DNA of 64,000 nt from JBLWXV01 sp048267245 (GTDB lineage Bacteria; Bdellovibrionota; Bacteriovoracia; Bacteriovoracales; Bacteriovoracaceae): assembly GCA_048267245.1 (NCBI GenBank), contig JBLWXV010000001.1:992001-1056000 (forward strand), given 5' to 3'. Under the pieces are notes generated by a model. The model was not told the origin of the DNA, searched no databases, and saw only the letters and a program-made list of their open reading frames with translations. A program made the position numbers and the translations under genes. This document shows positions 43,006 through 51,902 of this stretch, in pieces; position 1 is the stretch's first letter; every line of letters begins with the position of its first letter.

Positions 43006-44220
43006 ATGGAACGCGCAATGTCCCTAGTTGGTCTTATCGTTATGGTCTCAATTGGCTACGCCTGTAGTTCAAGCCGAAAGAACATTCGCTGGAAAACTGT
43101 CCTCTCTGGAATCGCGCTTCAAATTTTTCTAGGTCTCATCATTCTAAAAACAGAAACTGGCGCCAAGGTCTTCGAATTCGCTCGCGCAGCCTTTCAAGGT
43201 TTTCTCAATTACACCAACGAAGGCTCAAGCTTCATCTTTGGCGGGCTCACTGATCCAACCAAGTACGGATTTATTTTCTTTACTATGGTTCTGCCGACCA
43301 TCCTCTTTATGAGTGCAGTGATGAGCGTGCTCTACCATATAGGCGTCATGCAATTTGTTATTCGCTTTATGGCCAAGATTATGATGGTGCTCATGGGCAC
43401 CTCTGGAACTGAGTCTCTTGCGGCCGCGGCTAATGTGTTTGCCGGTCAAACTGAAGCGCCACTTGTGGTGAAGCCCTATATTCGCGGGATGACTCGCTCT
43501 GAGCTTCTCTGTCTCATGACAGGGGGAATGGCCACGGTTGCTGGGGGAGTGCTCGCGGCTTACGTCGGTTTTGGTATTGACGCCGGTCACTTGCTTGCGG
43601 CCTCGGTGATGTCTGCGCCGGCGGCGTTGGTGTGTGCAAAACTTTTAATTCCAGAAACCGAGGTGAGTGATACAGGCGGAGATGTAAAGGTTGATCTTCG
43701 CACCAGCTACACCAATATTATCGACGCCGCCGCTAGTGGGGCCAGTGATGGACTTAAGCTCGCGCTTAACGTGGGAGCAATGCTACTTGCCTTCATCGCC
43801 ATGATCGCTCTCTTTAATGGTCTTCTCTCTATGGTTGGCGGTTGGTTTGGATTTCCAGGCCTTTCACTAGAACTCATCATGGGCTACGTCTTTGCGCCCA
43901 TCGCATTCTTAATGGGCGTTCCCTCTGGTGATCTTCTTCAGGTGGGCTCACTTCTTGGTAAGAAGTTAATCTTGAATGAATTCGTTGCCTACTTAGACCT
44001 CAAAGATATGCTGGCCACTCTCTCGCCGCGCTCAGTTGTGCTTGCTACCTACGCCCTATGTGGTTTTGCTAACTTTAGTTCAATTGCCATTCAAGTTGGC
44101 GGCATTGGTGTTCTTGCCCCTGAGCGTCGCTCTGAACTCGCCGAGCTAGGACTGCGCTCACTGCTTGGTGGAACGCTCGCTTGTCTCATGACTGCTTGTG
44201 TTGCCGGGCTCTTTATTTAG
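43006..44220 (+). CDS. nupC: Concentrative nucleoside transporter (CNT/NupC family)
   Basis: A 404-residue inner-membrane transporter from the ATG at 43006 (AGGAG upstream); an ATG at 42994 is an alternative. It has the CNT order: three N-terminal helices, GFIFFTMVLPTILFMSAVMSV, the substrate hairpin with GQTEAPLVVKPYI, MTGGMATVAGGVLAAYV, and the second hairpin near GVPSGDLLQVG. Cation-driven uptake of nucleosides fits with punA and deoA just upstream on the other strand. Confidence 0.92.
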   Translation: MERAMSLVGLIVMVSIGYACSSSRKNIRWKTVLSGIALQIFLGLIILKTETGAKVFEFARAAFQGFLNYTNEGSSFIFGGLTDPTKYGFIFFTMVLPTILFMSAVMSVLYHIGVMQFVIRFMAKIMMVLMGTSGTESLAAAANVFAGQTEAPLVVKPYIRGMTRSELLCLMTGGMATVAGGVLAAYVGFGIDAGHLLAASVMSAPAALVCAKLLIPETEVSDTGGDVKVDLRTSYTNIIDAAASGASDGLKLALNVGAMLLAFIAMIALFNGLLSMVGGWFGFPGLSLELIMGYVFAPIAFLMGVPSGDLLQVGSLLGKKLILNEFVAYLDLKDMLATLSPRSVVLATYALCGFANFSSIAIQVGGIGVLAPERRSELAELGLRSLLGGTLACLMTACVAGLFI

Positions 44221-44310
44221 TCTAACTCGGCGCAAGCATCATTTGCTCGCTTGGCGTGTGGGCCTATCTATTGATAAACTTTTCTAGATTATGATTTTAA
44301 GGAAAAGTTC

Positions 44311-45891
44311 ATGCCCAAAGAATTGCTTATTAACCAGACACTCAATGAGTGTCGAGCAGCTCTTATTGAGAATGCCGAGATCCTCGACTTTCTCATGGAG
44401 CGCACTCAGCGACTTGGAGGGAATCACCCTTCAGTAGGTAACATCTATAAAGGGAAGGTCCTCAGGGTCCTTCCGGGAATGCAGTCGGCGTTTGTCGACA
44501 TTGGCTTTGATAAAGCGGCATTTCTCTATGTGGATGATGCTTATCTTCCGACTCTTGATGAACAGCGCGAGATGGCCGAGAAGGCCCGCAAAGCGGTGGA
44601 AGAGGAGAGGCTCGGAGCGGTGATCCCCGACGAATTATCAACACTCTCAGAGCATGTGAACATGCGCTATCGCCCTACTGAGGCGACCATTGAGTCGTTT
44701 CTTAAAGAGGGCGATGAGATTCTTGTTCAAATTGCCAAAGAGCCCATCTCGACGAAGGGGCCAAGAGTCACAAGACATATCACCCTGGCCGGTCGCCATG
44801 TGGTCTTCATGCCCTTCATTGAGCACACTGGTGTTTCAAGAAGAATTGAAAATGAAACTGAACGCGAGCGATTGAGAGAAATTCTCGACACCATTAGACC
44901 TGAGGGCAAGGGCATTATCGCTCGAACTGTCGCCGAAGGGCAGGGATATAAGACCCTTAAGTCTGACTTCAATATGCTGGTTAAAATCTGGAAGGAAGTT
45001 CAAAAGAAAGGGGAGAAGGTCAAAGCTCCCAACCTGATGTATCAGGATCTCAACTTTATCCAGCGCGTGCTTCGCGATATCACCGATGAGGATGTGGATC
45101 AGATTTGGGTAGATGACCGCGAAAACTTTAAAGAAGTTGAAAAGTTCGTCACTAAATTTCTTCCTTCAATGAAGGGCAAGTACAAGCTCTATGAGGCCGA
45201 GCAACCTCTTTTTGAAAAACACAGTGTCGACATTGAGATTGAACGCGCCCTCTCAAACCGCGTCTTCCTTCGCTCTGGTGGATCTCTCAATATTGATCAA
45301 ACAGAGGCCTTGGTTTCAATTGATGTGAACACTGGCAAGTTCGTTGGTCGCAAAACTCTTGAAGAGACCATCTTGCGCACCAATCTCGAGGCCGTAAGAG
45401 AGATCGCCTATCAACTGCGCCTGCGCAATTGTGGGGGGATCATTATTATCGACTTTATCGATATGGAGCGCGAAGAGCACCGCGAGCAGGTCTATCACGC
45501 ACTTTTAGAAGCGCTTAAGAAGGATCGCTCTAAGACAAATGTGATGCCTATCTCTGGACTCGGCCTGGTCGAGATGACGAGAAAGAGAACCAGGGACACA
45601 CTCACTAGATTGATGTGTGGTCACTGTCCTTACTGCGAGGGAACGGGGAGAGTGAAGTCGACTCTCACTGTGTGCTATGAACTAGTGCGCGAACTCACAA
45701 AAGTCATTGCAAAATCAAGTGCTACTAAGGTGCATATCTTTGCTCACCCAGAAGTGACTGCAAGACTGTGTAGTGAGGATCTCGATTTTATCGAAACACT
45801 TGAAGAGAAATTTGGAAAAAATATCTTAATTCGCTCTGAGAATAATTATCACATTGAGCAGTACGAGATTTTCCCCCAAGAAAATTACTAA
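44311..45891 (+). CDS. rng: Ribonuclease G/E family endoribonuclease
   Basis: A 526-residue RNase E/G protein. It has an S1 RNA-binding domain (GNIYKGKVLRVLPGMQSAFVDIG) interrupted by an insertion of about 80 residues, then the DNase I-like catalytic domain with Asp in SIDVNTGKFVG and in IIIIDFIDM. The zinc link CPYCEGTG follows and a short C-terminal domain. There is no long disordered tail, so it is RNase G-like. GGAAAAG precedes the ATG. Ends at a strong bidirectional terminator. Confidence 0.93.
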   Translation: MPKELLINQTLNECRAALIENAEILDFLMERTQRLGGNHPSVGNIYKGKVLRVLPGMQSAFVDIGFDKAAFLYVDDAYLPTLDEQREMAEKARKAVEEERLGAVIPDELSTLSEHVNMRYRPTEATIESFLKEGDEILVQIAKEPISTKGPRVTRHITLAGRHVVFMPFIEHTGVSRRIENETERERLREILDTIRPEGKGIIARTVAEGQGYKTLKSDFNMLVKIWKEVQKKGEKVKAPNLMYQDLNFIQRVLRDITDEDVDQIWVDDRENFKEVEKFVTKFLPSMKGKYKLYEAEQPLFEKHSVDIEIERALSNRVFLRSGGSLNIDQTEALVSIDVNTGKFVGRKTLEETILRTNLEAVREIAYQLRLRNCGGIIIIDFIDMEREEHREQVYHALLEALKKDRSKTNVMPISGLGLVEMTRKRTRDTLTRLMCGHCPYCEGTGRVKSTLTVCYELVRELTKVIAKSSATKVHIFAHPEVTARLCSEDLDFIETLEEKFGKNILIRSENNYHIEQYEIFPQENY

Positions 45892-45893
45892 TT

Positions 45894-45923
45894 AAAACGG
45901 CACCCTTACGGTGCCGTTTTTTT
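45894..45923. terminator. Bidirectional terminator between rng and the minus-strand secreted-protein gene
   Basis: An 11-bp perfect stem (AAAACGGCACC / GGTGCCGTTTT) with a 5-nt loop, T-run on the plus strand and A-run upstream giving U-rich ends in both directions. Confidence 0.92.
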
Positions 45924-45925
45924 AT

Positions 45926-46396
45926 CTACTTAATTTTACACTTAGTTGTGAGTTCGTACTTTTTAAAGAGCTCAAATGCACATCTAAACTTCTCACTAAT
46001 TACAACTTCTCTATCAGTTACTTTGAGAGTCTTCTTGTAACTTGTGGCCCCGCCGATATCTCCGCAGGCATCTCCTCCTGGTCTGTTTGATGAATCAGAA
46101 ATGAGAAGAGTATCACTGCTAAGCGCTTGCGCATTTTCAAATACGTGGGCCACTGGGGTGAAGTAGAACCCAGTATCTTCAAAGGTAACTGAGACTAGCG
46201 CCGAACTGTCTTCTTGTACTTCAATCGTACACTTGCCAGTTCCCCACTGATCAAAAGAACTAGTGGAAACGCCTCTCTTTCCATTGAGTAATTTGAGCTT
46301 GCTCACAATTGTCTGAACCTTTGCATCGGCGGCATGTCCCTGTCCAAGGCCTAAAGACATGGCGAGGAGCAAAGCGGCTAGAATTTTTGCATTCAT
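45926..46396 (-). CDS. Small secreted protein of unknown function
   Basis: From the ATG at 46394-46396 (AGAGGG upstream) the product is 156 residues with signal peptide (MNAKILAALLLAMSLGLGQGHA). The mature part is strand-rich (KCTIEVQEDSSALVSVTFED, KKTLKVTDREVVISEKF) with four Cys that could form two disulfides. No family recognised. The open frame extends 126 bp further upstream into the end of the HTTM gene but that extension has no start support. Confidence 0.7.
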   Translation of the reverse strand: MNAKILAALLLAMSLGLGQGHAADAKVQTIVSKLKLLNGKRGVSTSSFDQWGTGKCTIEVQEDSSALVSVTFEDTGFYFTPVAHVFENAQALSSDTLLISDSSNRPGGDACGDIGGATSYKKTLKVTDREVVISEKFRCAFELFKKYELTTKCKIK

Positions 46397-46469
46397 GAAT
46401 CCCTCTCTTTTTTGGTAGTGGCCCACTTTAATCGTTTGCGTGCAAGCTACGAAGAGGTTTGTAATTCTT

Positions 46470-47933
46470 TCACGCGCTCTTTCCCGGAAAACAGTTGTGG
46501 TGCCAAATCTCGATCTTCTCAAGCGGATTTTTTGCTGCCCCAGGAGCGGGAGTCATGTCTCTCATAAAGTAAATTTTAAACCTATTGAGGTAGCGAGAGC
46601 TGGGATGTTCGCTATTCCATTTGCGGCATAAGTACTTACCAAAGTAGAGGCGCTGATTAGACCAGTTTTGAGAGTAAATATTGAGAAGGTACTTATTCCA
46701 GGCAGTGTTCTTATAGGTGCTAGCAAAATTCTCTGGCGTATTCATTAAGGGGCGCTTGCCAGTCATGGGATCGACAAACTCATTATCTTTTAAGTGTCCC
46801 TCGATGACAAAGTAGCCATCTCCTCTCATGGGACTGGGGGCAAACATATTCCACTGTTGATTGAGTTGAAGCGAAAAGACAATTTCCTTGAAGGGACTTT
46901 TGATATCAAAATTTGAAAAGACTCGCATGCCCTCTAAGTTCCATCCAAACACCAGGAGTACCAGAAAACTTGCCATCAGCTTAGACTTCAATCCCGTGAA
47001 GTTGACTCTATCAAAGGGGGCGAGGAAATTGTTCTGATAGTCTGACCAGTATTTTGGGATATTTAAACTTAGAGAACTTATTTTAATTTCAACCTTGTTC
47101 ATAAAATCAGTGTCGACAAAGAGTGTCCACGCAGTAAAGCAGGCCATGGGAAAGAGTCCGAGCACCATAGTGAGTTCGATACCAATATGTAGACCAAGAA
47201 AGGCGATCACCATTGCTCTTCTGGCATAGCGATGAGTGCTCAGAAAAAGTAGCGGCCCGAGTCCTTCAAGCCAAAGAGTGAGAAAGGTCATAACTTTGAG
47301 GAGAGTGGGAAAGTTCAGGAGATAGTCTCCAATTGGTGTTGTGAACATACTTAAGTTCATCGCGTAGTAGAAGGAGTCTAGCTCTGAGAGCCAAGAAGGG
47401 TCCCACTTATAGAAGAAGGTGAAAATATAGATGAAGAGGACCTGCAGACTTATCGCGACAGTAAAAGGCGAGAAGTATTGCGTGGTTTTATATTTTAGGT
47501 TTTGGGCATCGAGTGACCACTTGGCGCCAAGGGGGAGAAAGAATGCCCAGAAGAGAAGCATTCTTAAAACATTGTCGCCTCCATGGGCAACCAGGGGATT
47601 TCTTGCGTGAAAGCTTGCAAGAATAAGCCAGCCGACAAGAGTGCTAAAGCGCGTGTGCTTGCCAAGGATCATGGCCAGGGCGGTGATCATGCCGATGATT
47701 GCGAGAATTCCAGCAAACGTAGGGGATCCATTTAGGCTTAGCAGTGACATCTTCCAAGGAACTTCTACTCTTTCAAAGAGTACTTCGCGCGAGAGCGTTC
47801 CAAGGTCTGAGTAGAAGTCATGTCTCATTGAAAAGCGACTTATCATATCAAAGAGAAGAGTTAAGCCCAGTAGTGCTCTAAAAAGAGCAAGGGAGCGAAG
47901 GTCGAGGGAGAAGATCTTTTTTAAATAATTCAT
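46470..47933 (-). CDS. HTTM-domain membrane protein (gamma-carboxylase-like)
   Basis: A 487-residue polytopic protein. Its N-terminal about 300 residues show the HTTM (horizontally transferred transmembrane) pattern: LRSLALFRALLGLTLLFDM, a lumenal loop, WLILASFHARNPLVAHGGDNVLRMLLFWAFFLPLGA, and further helices. The RNPLV-GD pattern is typical of bacterial HTTM proteins related to vitamin-K-dependent carboxylase. The C-terminal 160 residues are periplasmic and carry the sequence QWNMFAPSP, common in this family. Substrate unknown. It lies 52 bp after the collagen-like secreted protein and on the same strand. Confidence 0.8.
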   Translation of the reverse strand: MNYLKKIFSLDLRSLALFRALLGLTLLFDMISRFSMRHDFYSDLGTLSREVLFERVEVPWKMSLLSLNGSPTFAGILAIIGMITALAMILGKHTRFSTLVGWLILASFHARNPLVAHGGDNVLRMLLFWAFFLPLGAKWSLDAQNLKYKTTQYFSPFTVAISLQVLFIYIFTFFYKWDPSWLSELDSFYYAMNLSMFTTPIGDYLLNFPTLLKVMTFLTLWLEGLGPLLFLSTHRYARRAMVIAFLGLHIGIELTMVLGLFPMACFTAWTLFVDTDFMNKVEIKISSLSLNIPKYWSDYQNNFLAPFDRVNFTGLKSKLMASFLVLLVFGWNLEGMRVFSNFDIKSPFKEIVFSLQLNQQWNMFAPSPMRGDGYFVIEGHLKDNEFVDPMTGKRPLMNTPENFASTYKNTAWNKYLLNIYSQNWSNQRLYFGKYLCRKWNSEHPSSRYLNRFKIYFMRDMTPAPGAAKNPLEKIEIWHHNCFPGKSA

Positions 47934-47985
47934 AATCGTCATATAGGTGAAAAGGTGGGAGCTTTCGCCCCCACCGAATTAATAG

Positions 47986-50442
47986 TTAAAGTACGCAATC
48001 TCTTGAGTTGAAGATCCACGCTTTTTGAAGCGTGTGTCTCGTCACTCGACGACCTGTCACTTCATAGCCCATCGAACCTCCACAAACTTTTGCGTAGTCG
48101 AGAAATGGCGCCATTGTGAATTGGTTGGTCATCATGAGCTTTCCAAATCTGGCAAAAGCCTTGGCAAATTCTTTTGAATTTGAGCCAGCCGTTTGCTTCA
48201 TGGTCTGGAGTTCACGTCCCATCTGGTTGAAGGCCGACATAGTGTCTGAGTAGACATCGCTCTGGCAGCTACTTCTTTGTGCCGAATCTCCCGTCATACA
48301 GATTCTGTAGCGGTCACCTCTATTGAAGTAGGGAAGCACTCTTCCAAGGGATTTTTTCATCGCGGCCTTAAGAGAAGACCCCGATCCACTGAGCATGCTC
48401 TGAACATACTGGGCACCCATTTTAAACTCAAATTTAATGCGGGTGTAGCCAAGTTTTTCTCTGCGCTCACCTGGAATGCGAACTGCGAGCTCTTTTTCTA
48501 GACCAGTGTCTTCAATCAGAAGCTCAATCGCTTTATTGACGTTTTTGGTCTTAGCGTGATCTTTTTCGTACTGCCACAGATAGGTTCCGAGGTAGTCCTT
48601 ACTAAAGACATTTCCGGTATCCATATCTTTGGTCGTAAGTGTCCCACCAGTGAATGAGCGAATTAAATTCTTGTGGCGCTTAAAGAGACGATTGTTAATT
48701 TCTTTAGCGTAAATTCCATACTCGGTTGTTGATTGATAGCCATCGAGATGGTTCTTCACGTCTGTGAAATTGTAGAACATCCCTTTTGAAGATGAGGTGT
48801 ACATGAATGGAAGACCAAGCGTTGCACGACTCATTTTACCTGACATCATGAACGACAGATCATCCGCGTGCCATACGCTCCCAGAGTTGTTCGCGGCCAT
48901 GGTCTGGGCCTCAGTGATATTTCCATTGATCATCTTGAGGTAGGCCTGAAAGGCTTCGGGGTCACTGATGTCAAAGGCATAGCTGTAGCCAGAGCCAATT
49001 TTCTCTACTGTACCAACTGAAAGTGAAGCCGCTACAGTTCCTGCGAAGGCAATGGCACTATGAGTTTTCGCTGATTGCATACTTACGTAGATGGTGTTCT
49101 TATCAACTTTTTCTACGTACGTGCTCCAATCGCTCTTGGTAATCACGGTTCCTCCAGCGTGAAGGAAAGGAATCCCACCGCTTGCTAGGAAGACCGCTCC
49201 ACCAGAGGATTCGTAGAGAATGCTATCGCCATCGGCCCACTTATCGACCTGGCCAACAGTGGTCGGGACACCTCGTTCAGGTAGGCTATTTAAGGCCTGC
49301 GAATTTGGCACGTACATCGTGACTAGACTTTGTTTGCCTTTGATAGGAGCAAGACCAACTTGCCACGTGAGAAGATCGCGAATGCCCGAAGCATTATCGT
49401 ATGACCACACGCCACTTAGACCAAGTCCAAAGATCCAGCCCGACCATCTCTCGACCATGTAACCAGCGCGGTTAGAGTCGAGATCAAGTGTTCTGGCCCC
49501 ACTTAAGATTGTGTCTCTTCTAAAGAGCTTACAGCCCTCTGTGAGGCAGTCATCTCCCGAGAGTCCAAAAATGCGAGTGATCTTATCAGTGTCAAAGATT
49601 AATAGTGGGCGAACTTTAAACTTCAGCTTGCGGTCGTTATCCCCATTGTCTCCGATATCCCCGTTGTCACCGTTATCGCCATTGTCACCGTTGTCACCGT
49701 TGTCACCGTAGTCGCCATTATCTCCGTTGTCGCCGTTGTCACCGTAGTCGCCATTATCTCCGTTATCACCATTGTCGCCATTGTCGCCATTGTCGCCACG
49801 ATTGCCGTTGTGTCCGTTATCGCCGCGATCGCCGTTATCGCCATGTTGACCATTGTGACCGTTGTCACCGCGATTACCGTTGTGTCCGTTGTCGCCACGA
49901 TTGCCGTTGTGTCCGTTATCGCCGCGATCGCCATTGTTGCCATACTGACCATTGTGTCCGTTGTCGCCACGATTGCCGTTGTGTCCGTTATCGCCGCGAT
50001 CGCCATTGTTGCCATACTGACCATTGTGTCCGTTGTCGCCACGATTGCCGTTGTGGCCATTATCGCCGCGATCGCCATTGTTGCCATACTGACCATTGTG
50101 TCCGTTGTCGCCACGATTGCCGTTGTGGCCATTGTCGCCGCGATCGCCGTTATTGCCATACTGACCATTGTGTCCGTTGTCGCCGCGATCGCCGTTATTG
50201 CCATACTGACCGTTGTGTCCGTTATCGCCACGACTGCCGTTGTGGCCATTGTCGCCACGATCGCCATTACTTCCATAACCACCATTAGAGGCACACCCGA
50301 CTGGAGTGCTATTGCCTTGGTTACCTGTGCAGTTATTGCCAAATCCGCCGCCTTGATTTCCGCCGCCGCGGTTACCGCCTCCGACCTGCGCCTGGGCCGA
50401 GCCCAGTGCCAGTGCGAGGGCCAATGTGAAAAACATCTTCAT
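47986..50442 (-). CDS. Large secreted protein with collagen-like Gly-X-Y region and C-terminal domain
   Basis: An 818-residue protein from the ATG at 50440-50442 (CAGGAG upstream). It has a signal peptide (FFTLALALALGSAQA), a Gly/Asn/Gln-rich segment with two Cys, 71 uninterrupted Gly-X-Y triplets (residues 57-269), and a C-terminal domain of about 545 residues of unknown fold. The triplets are GDN, GHN, GNR, GDR, GQY, GNN and relatives, with no proline at all. The C-terminal part has strand-rich segments (GGAVFLASGGIPFLHAGG) and several Cys. A stalk that presents the C-terminal domain at the cell surface is plausible. Functional role unknown. Confidence 0.8.
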   Translation of the reverse strand: MKMFFTLALALALGSAQAQVGGGNRGGGNQGGGFGNNCTGNQGNSTPVGCASNGGYGSNGDRGDNGHNGSRGDNGHNGQYGNNGDRGDNGHNGQYGNNGDRGDNGHNGNRGDNGHNGQYGNNGDRGDNGHNGNRGDNGHNGQYGNNGDRGDNGHNGNRGDNGHNGQYGNNGDRGDNGHNGNRGDNGHNGNRGDNGHNGQHGDNGDRGDNGHNGNRGDNGDNGDNGDNGDNGDYGDNGDNGDNGDYGDNGDNGDNGDNGDNGDIGDNGDNDRKLKFKVRPLLIFDTDKITRIFGLSGDDCLTEGCKLFRRDTILSGARTLDLDSNRAGYMVERWSGWIFGLGLSGVWSYDNASGIRDLLTWQVGLAPIKGKQSLVTMYVPNSQALNSLPERGVPTTVGQVDKWADGDSILYESSGGAVFLASGGIPFLHAGGTVITKSDWSTYVEKVDKNTIYVSMQSAKTHSAIAFAGTVAASLSVGTVEKIGSGYSYAFDISDPEAFQAYLKMINGNITEAQTMAANNSGSVWHADDLSFMMSGKMSRATLGLPFMYTSSSKGMFYNFTDVKNHLDGYQSTTEYGIYAKEINNRLFKRHKNLIRSFTGGTLTTKDMDTGNVFSKDYLGTYLWQYEKDHAKTKNVNKAIELLIEDTGLEKELAVRIPGERREKLGYTRIKFEFKMGAQYVQSMLSGSGSSLKAAMKKSLGRVLPYFNRGDRYRICMTGDSAQRSSCQSDVYSDTMSAFNQMGRELQTMKQTAGSNSKEFAKAFARFGKLMMTNQFTMAPFLDYAKVCGGSMGYEVTGRRVTRHTLQKAWIFNSRDCVL
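49636..50274 (-). repeat. Gly-X-Y coding repeat with 72-bp higher-order unit
   Basis: 639 bp of 9-bp triplet units encode 71 collagen-like triplets. Within them an eight-triplet block (GQY GNN GDR GDN GHN GNR GDN GHN) recurs nearly identically about four times. Identity extends to DNA level, so the tract should be prone to length change by slippage or recombination. Confidence 0.92.
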
Positions 50443-50715
50443 TGTGTTGATCTCCTGTTTGCTGAAGTTGATGGTTATGGTTTCGAAAAAAAAACCTAGC
50501 AAGTTGGTTAACACTGCTGAGATTTCGATAGCAATTACACAGCGTAAACACTTAAGAGAAATTGATTTTATTTAGATCAATCTAGGCTTTGTCACACAAG
50601 TGCGCGACATTAAAGGTGGGTTCCTTAAGGGACCTTTATAAGTGACCTTTTGGCCCCGGTATTATTTTGACCATGTATTTTTTTCGAAAAATCCATGACT
50701 TATGTAATTTTTACC

Positions 50716-50732
50716 TTGGCATCCACTTTGCG
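50716..50732 (+). promoter_or_regulatory. Sigma54-type promoter upstream of the polyglycine lipoprotein
   Basis: TTGGCA at 50716 and TTTGC at 50727-50731 give GG and GC elements with exactly 10 bp between, the -24/-12 geometry of sigma54 promoters. It lies about 100 bp before the lipoprotein ATG at 50834. The region between 50443 and 50833 (391 bp) holds otherwise one stem-loop (GGTTCC/GGGACC near 50620-50640) and no gene I can support. Confidence 0.55.
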
Positions 50733-50833
50733 AACATGTCCTCAATAAAATGCGGTAAGAGATGGAGTCCTATCGAGTTTGCAAAAATCAATCTTTGATT
50801 AGGCAGTCTTTATTAACAGTAAAAGGGGGAATC

Positions 50834-51712
50834 ATGAAATTAAACAAGTCACTTTCTATGCTAGCTATGGGATCTATGCTGACTGTTCTCGCCAGTTGTG
50901 GCGGCGGCGGCGGCGGCGGTGGCGGATCGTCTTCATACGGTCTCTACAGTTCACCAAATATCACAGCTACTACATTCGTTAACAACCTCAACAGTGTTGA
51001 CGGAGTTGGCGTGTACTCTGAAATCGAGCTTTACGCTGATGAAACAGTTCGTTCTGCCACTCCAGGTGAAGAAGATTGGTTCGTAATCTGGGATGACAAA
51101 TATAATGAGTATAAGGCGGTATCTCTCCAGTACATCCGCTCAATTGCTTACTATGACTACTACTCAAACAACTACTATGAAACAGCCGGTGAATTCCGTT
51201 CAATTGAAAGAGACGATATTCTCTCTGGAAATCTAAACGGTGACTTCTGGGGCGACGACTACGAAGTAGTTGACGTTGTTGGAACTGATGCTTTCGGTGG
51301 ACTTATCTTCGAAGGTCGTCGTTCAAATATGCTCTACGAAGACGAAGCTGGAACATTTGACGTTTCTCTTATGACTGCTGAAGTTGAGAATAAGAAAGCG
51401 ATCGAAAGAGCGGCTAAAATCTCTTACCTCTATGAACTTCCAATTGAAACTTCACTCTCTCTAGTTTCACTTGGCAAGAAAGTTGAGCAAAAACTTGGAT
51501 CAAATGGTGGCGAAATTACTGCTGCTGACCAACTTGCTCTTACTAATGACCTTGAGCACCTCACTGGTGTAACACTTCAAGAAGTTGTTGCTGCTGGTAC
51601 TAGCTCACAAGGTAAAGAAGAAATTCTCGAGAAGATTTCTTCAAAAATCGGAACAAGCGCTGCCAATCTTGAGCAGAGACTTCTTCCTGATCTCTTTGGT
51701 GTTGATCTCTAA
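50834..51712 (+). CDS. Polyglycine lipoprotein of unknown function
   Basis: A 292-residue lipoprotein from the ATG at 50834 (GGGGGA upstream). Signal peptide ends in the lipobox LASC (Cys 22), followed at once by about eight Gly encoded by a GGC repeat, then Ser. The next 120 residues are rich in Tyr/Asp/Asn (YYDYYSNNYYE); the last 100 are helical (LEHLTGVTLQEVVAAG). No enzyme motif. Codon choice is strongly biased like the ribosomal genes, suggesting abundance. It has a sigma54-type promoter upstream and a strong terminator after it. Confidence 0.8.
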   Translation: MKLNKSLSMLAMGSMLTVLASCGGGGGGGGGSSSYGLYSSPNITATTFVNNLNSVDGVGVYSEIELYADETVRSATPGEEDWFVIWDDKYNEYKAVSLQYIRSIAYYDYYSNNYYETAGEFRSIERDDILSGNLNGDFWGDDYEVVDVVGTDAFGGLIFEGRRSNMLYEDEAGTFDVSLMTAEVENKKAIERAAKISYLYELPIETSLSLVSLGKKVEQKLGSNGGEITAADQLALTNDLEHLTGVTLQEVVAAGTSSQGKEEILEKISSKIGTSAANLEQRLLPDLFGVDL

Positions 51713-51752
51713 GATAGAAAATTCTTGAGTACGAAATACCTATGATGAAGGA

Positions 51753-51784
51753 AGGGCCACCGTTAAAAGTGGCCCTTTTTTTTG
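51753..51784 (+). terminator. Intrinsic terminator after the polyglycine lipoprotein
   Basis: An 8-bp stem (AGGGCCAC / GTGGCCCT) with an 8-nt loop is followed by a run of nine T. Confidence 0.92.
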
Positions 51785-51902
51785 AGAAAGTTGGGCCGTC
51801 TAATCTTTAGACACCCGACGGGAACCTGAGAGTTTAAGCGCTCCAAGTTCCTAGAAATTGTATCAATATTCTGGATTTATCTTTGCATCTTCTGGGGGGA
51901 TG

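Noticed and set aside
49636..50274. CRISPR-like regular repeats
   Set aside because: Units are 9/72-bp coding triplets without unique spacers, inside one open frame.
49623..50342. Second long minus-strand frame of 239 codons in the same repeat
   Set aside because: A shifted reading of the Gly-X-Y repeat with no ribosome-binding site; the true frame has a signal peptide and continues into a normal domain.
49810..50499. Long plus-strand frame of 229 codons opposite the collagen-like gene
   Set aside because: It is produced by the period-9 repeat on the opposite strand; its product is only Ile/Val/Ala/Thr repeats with no start signals.
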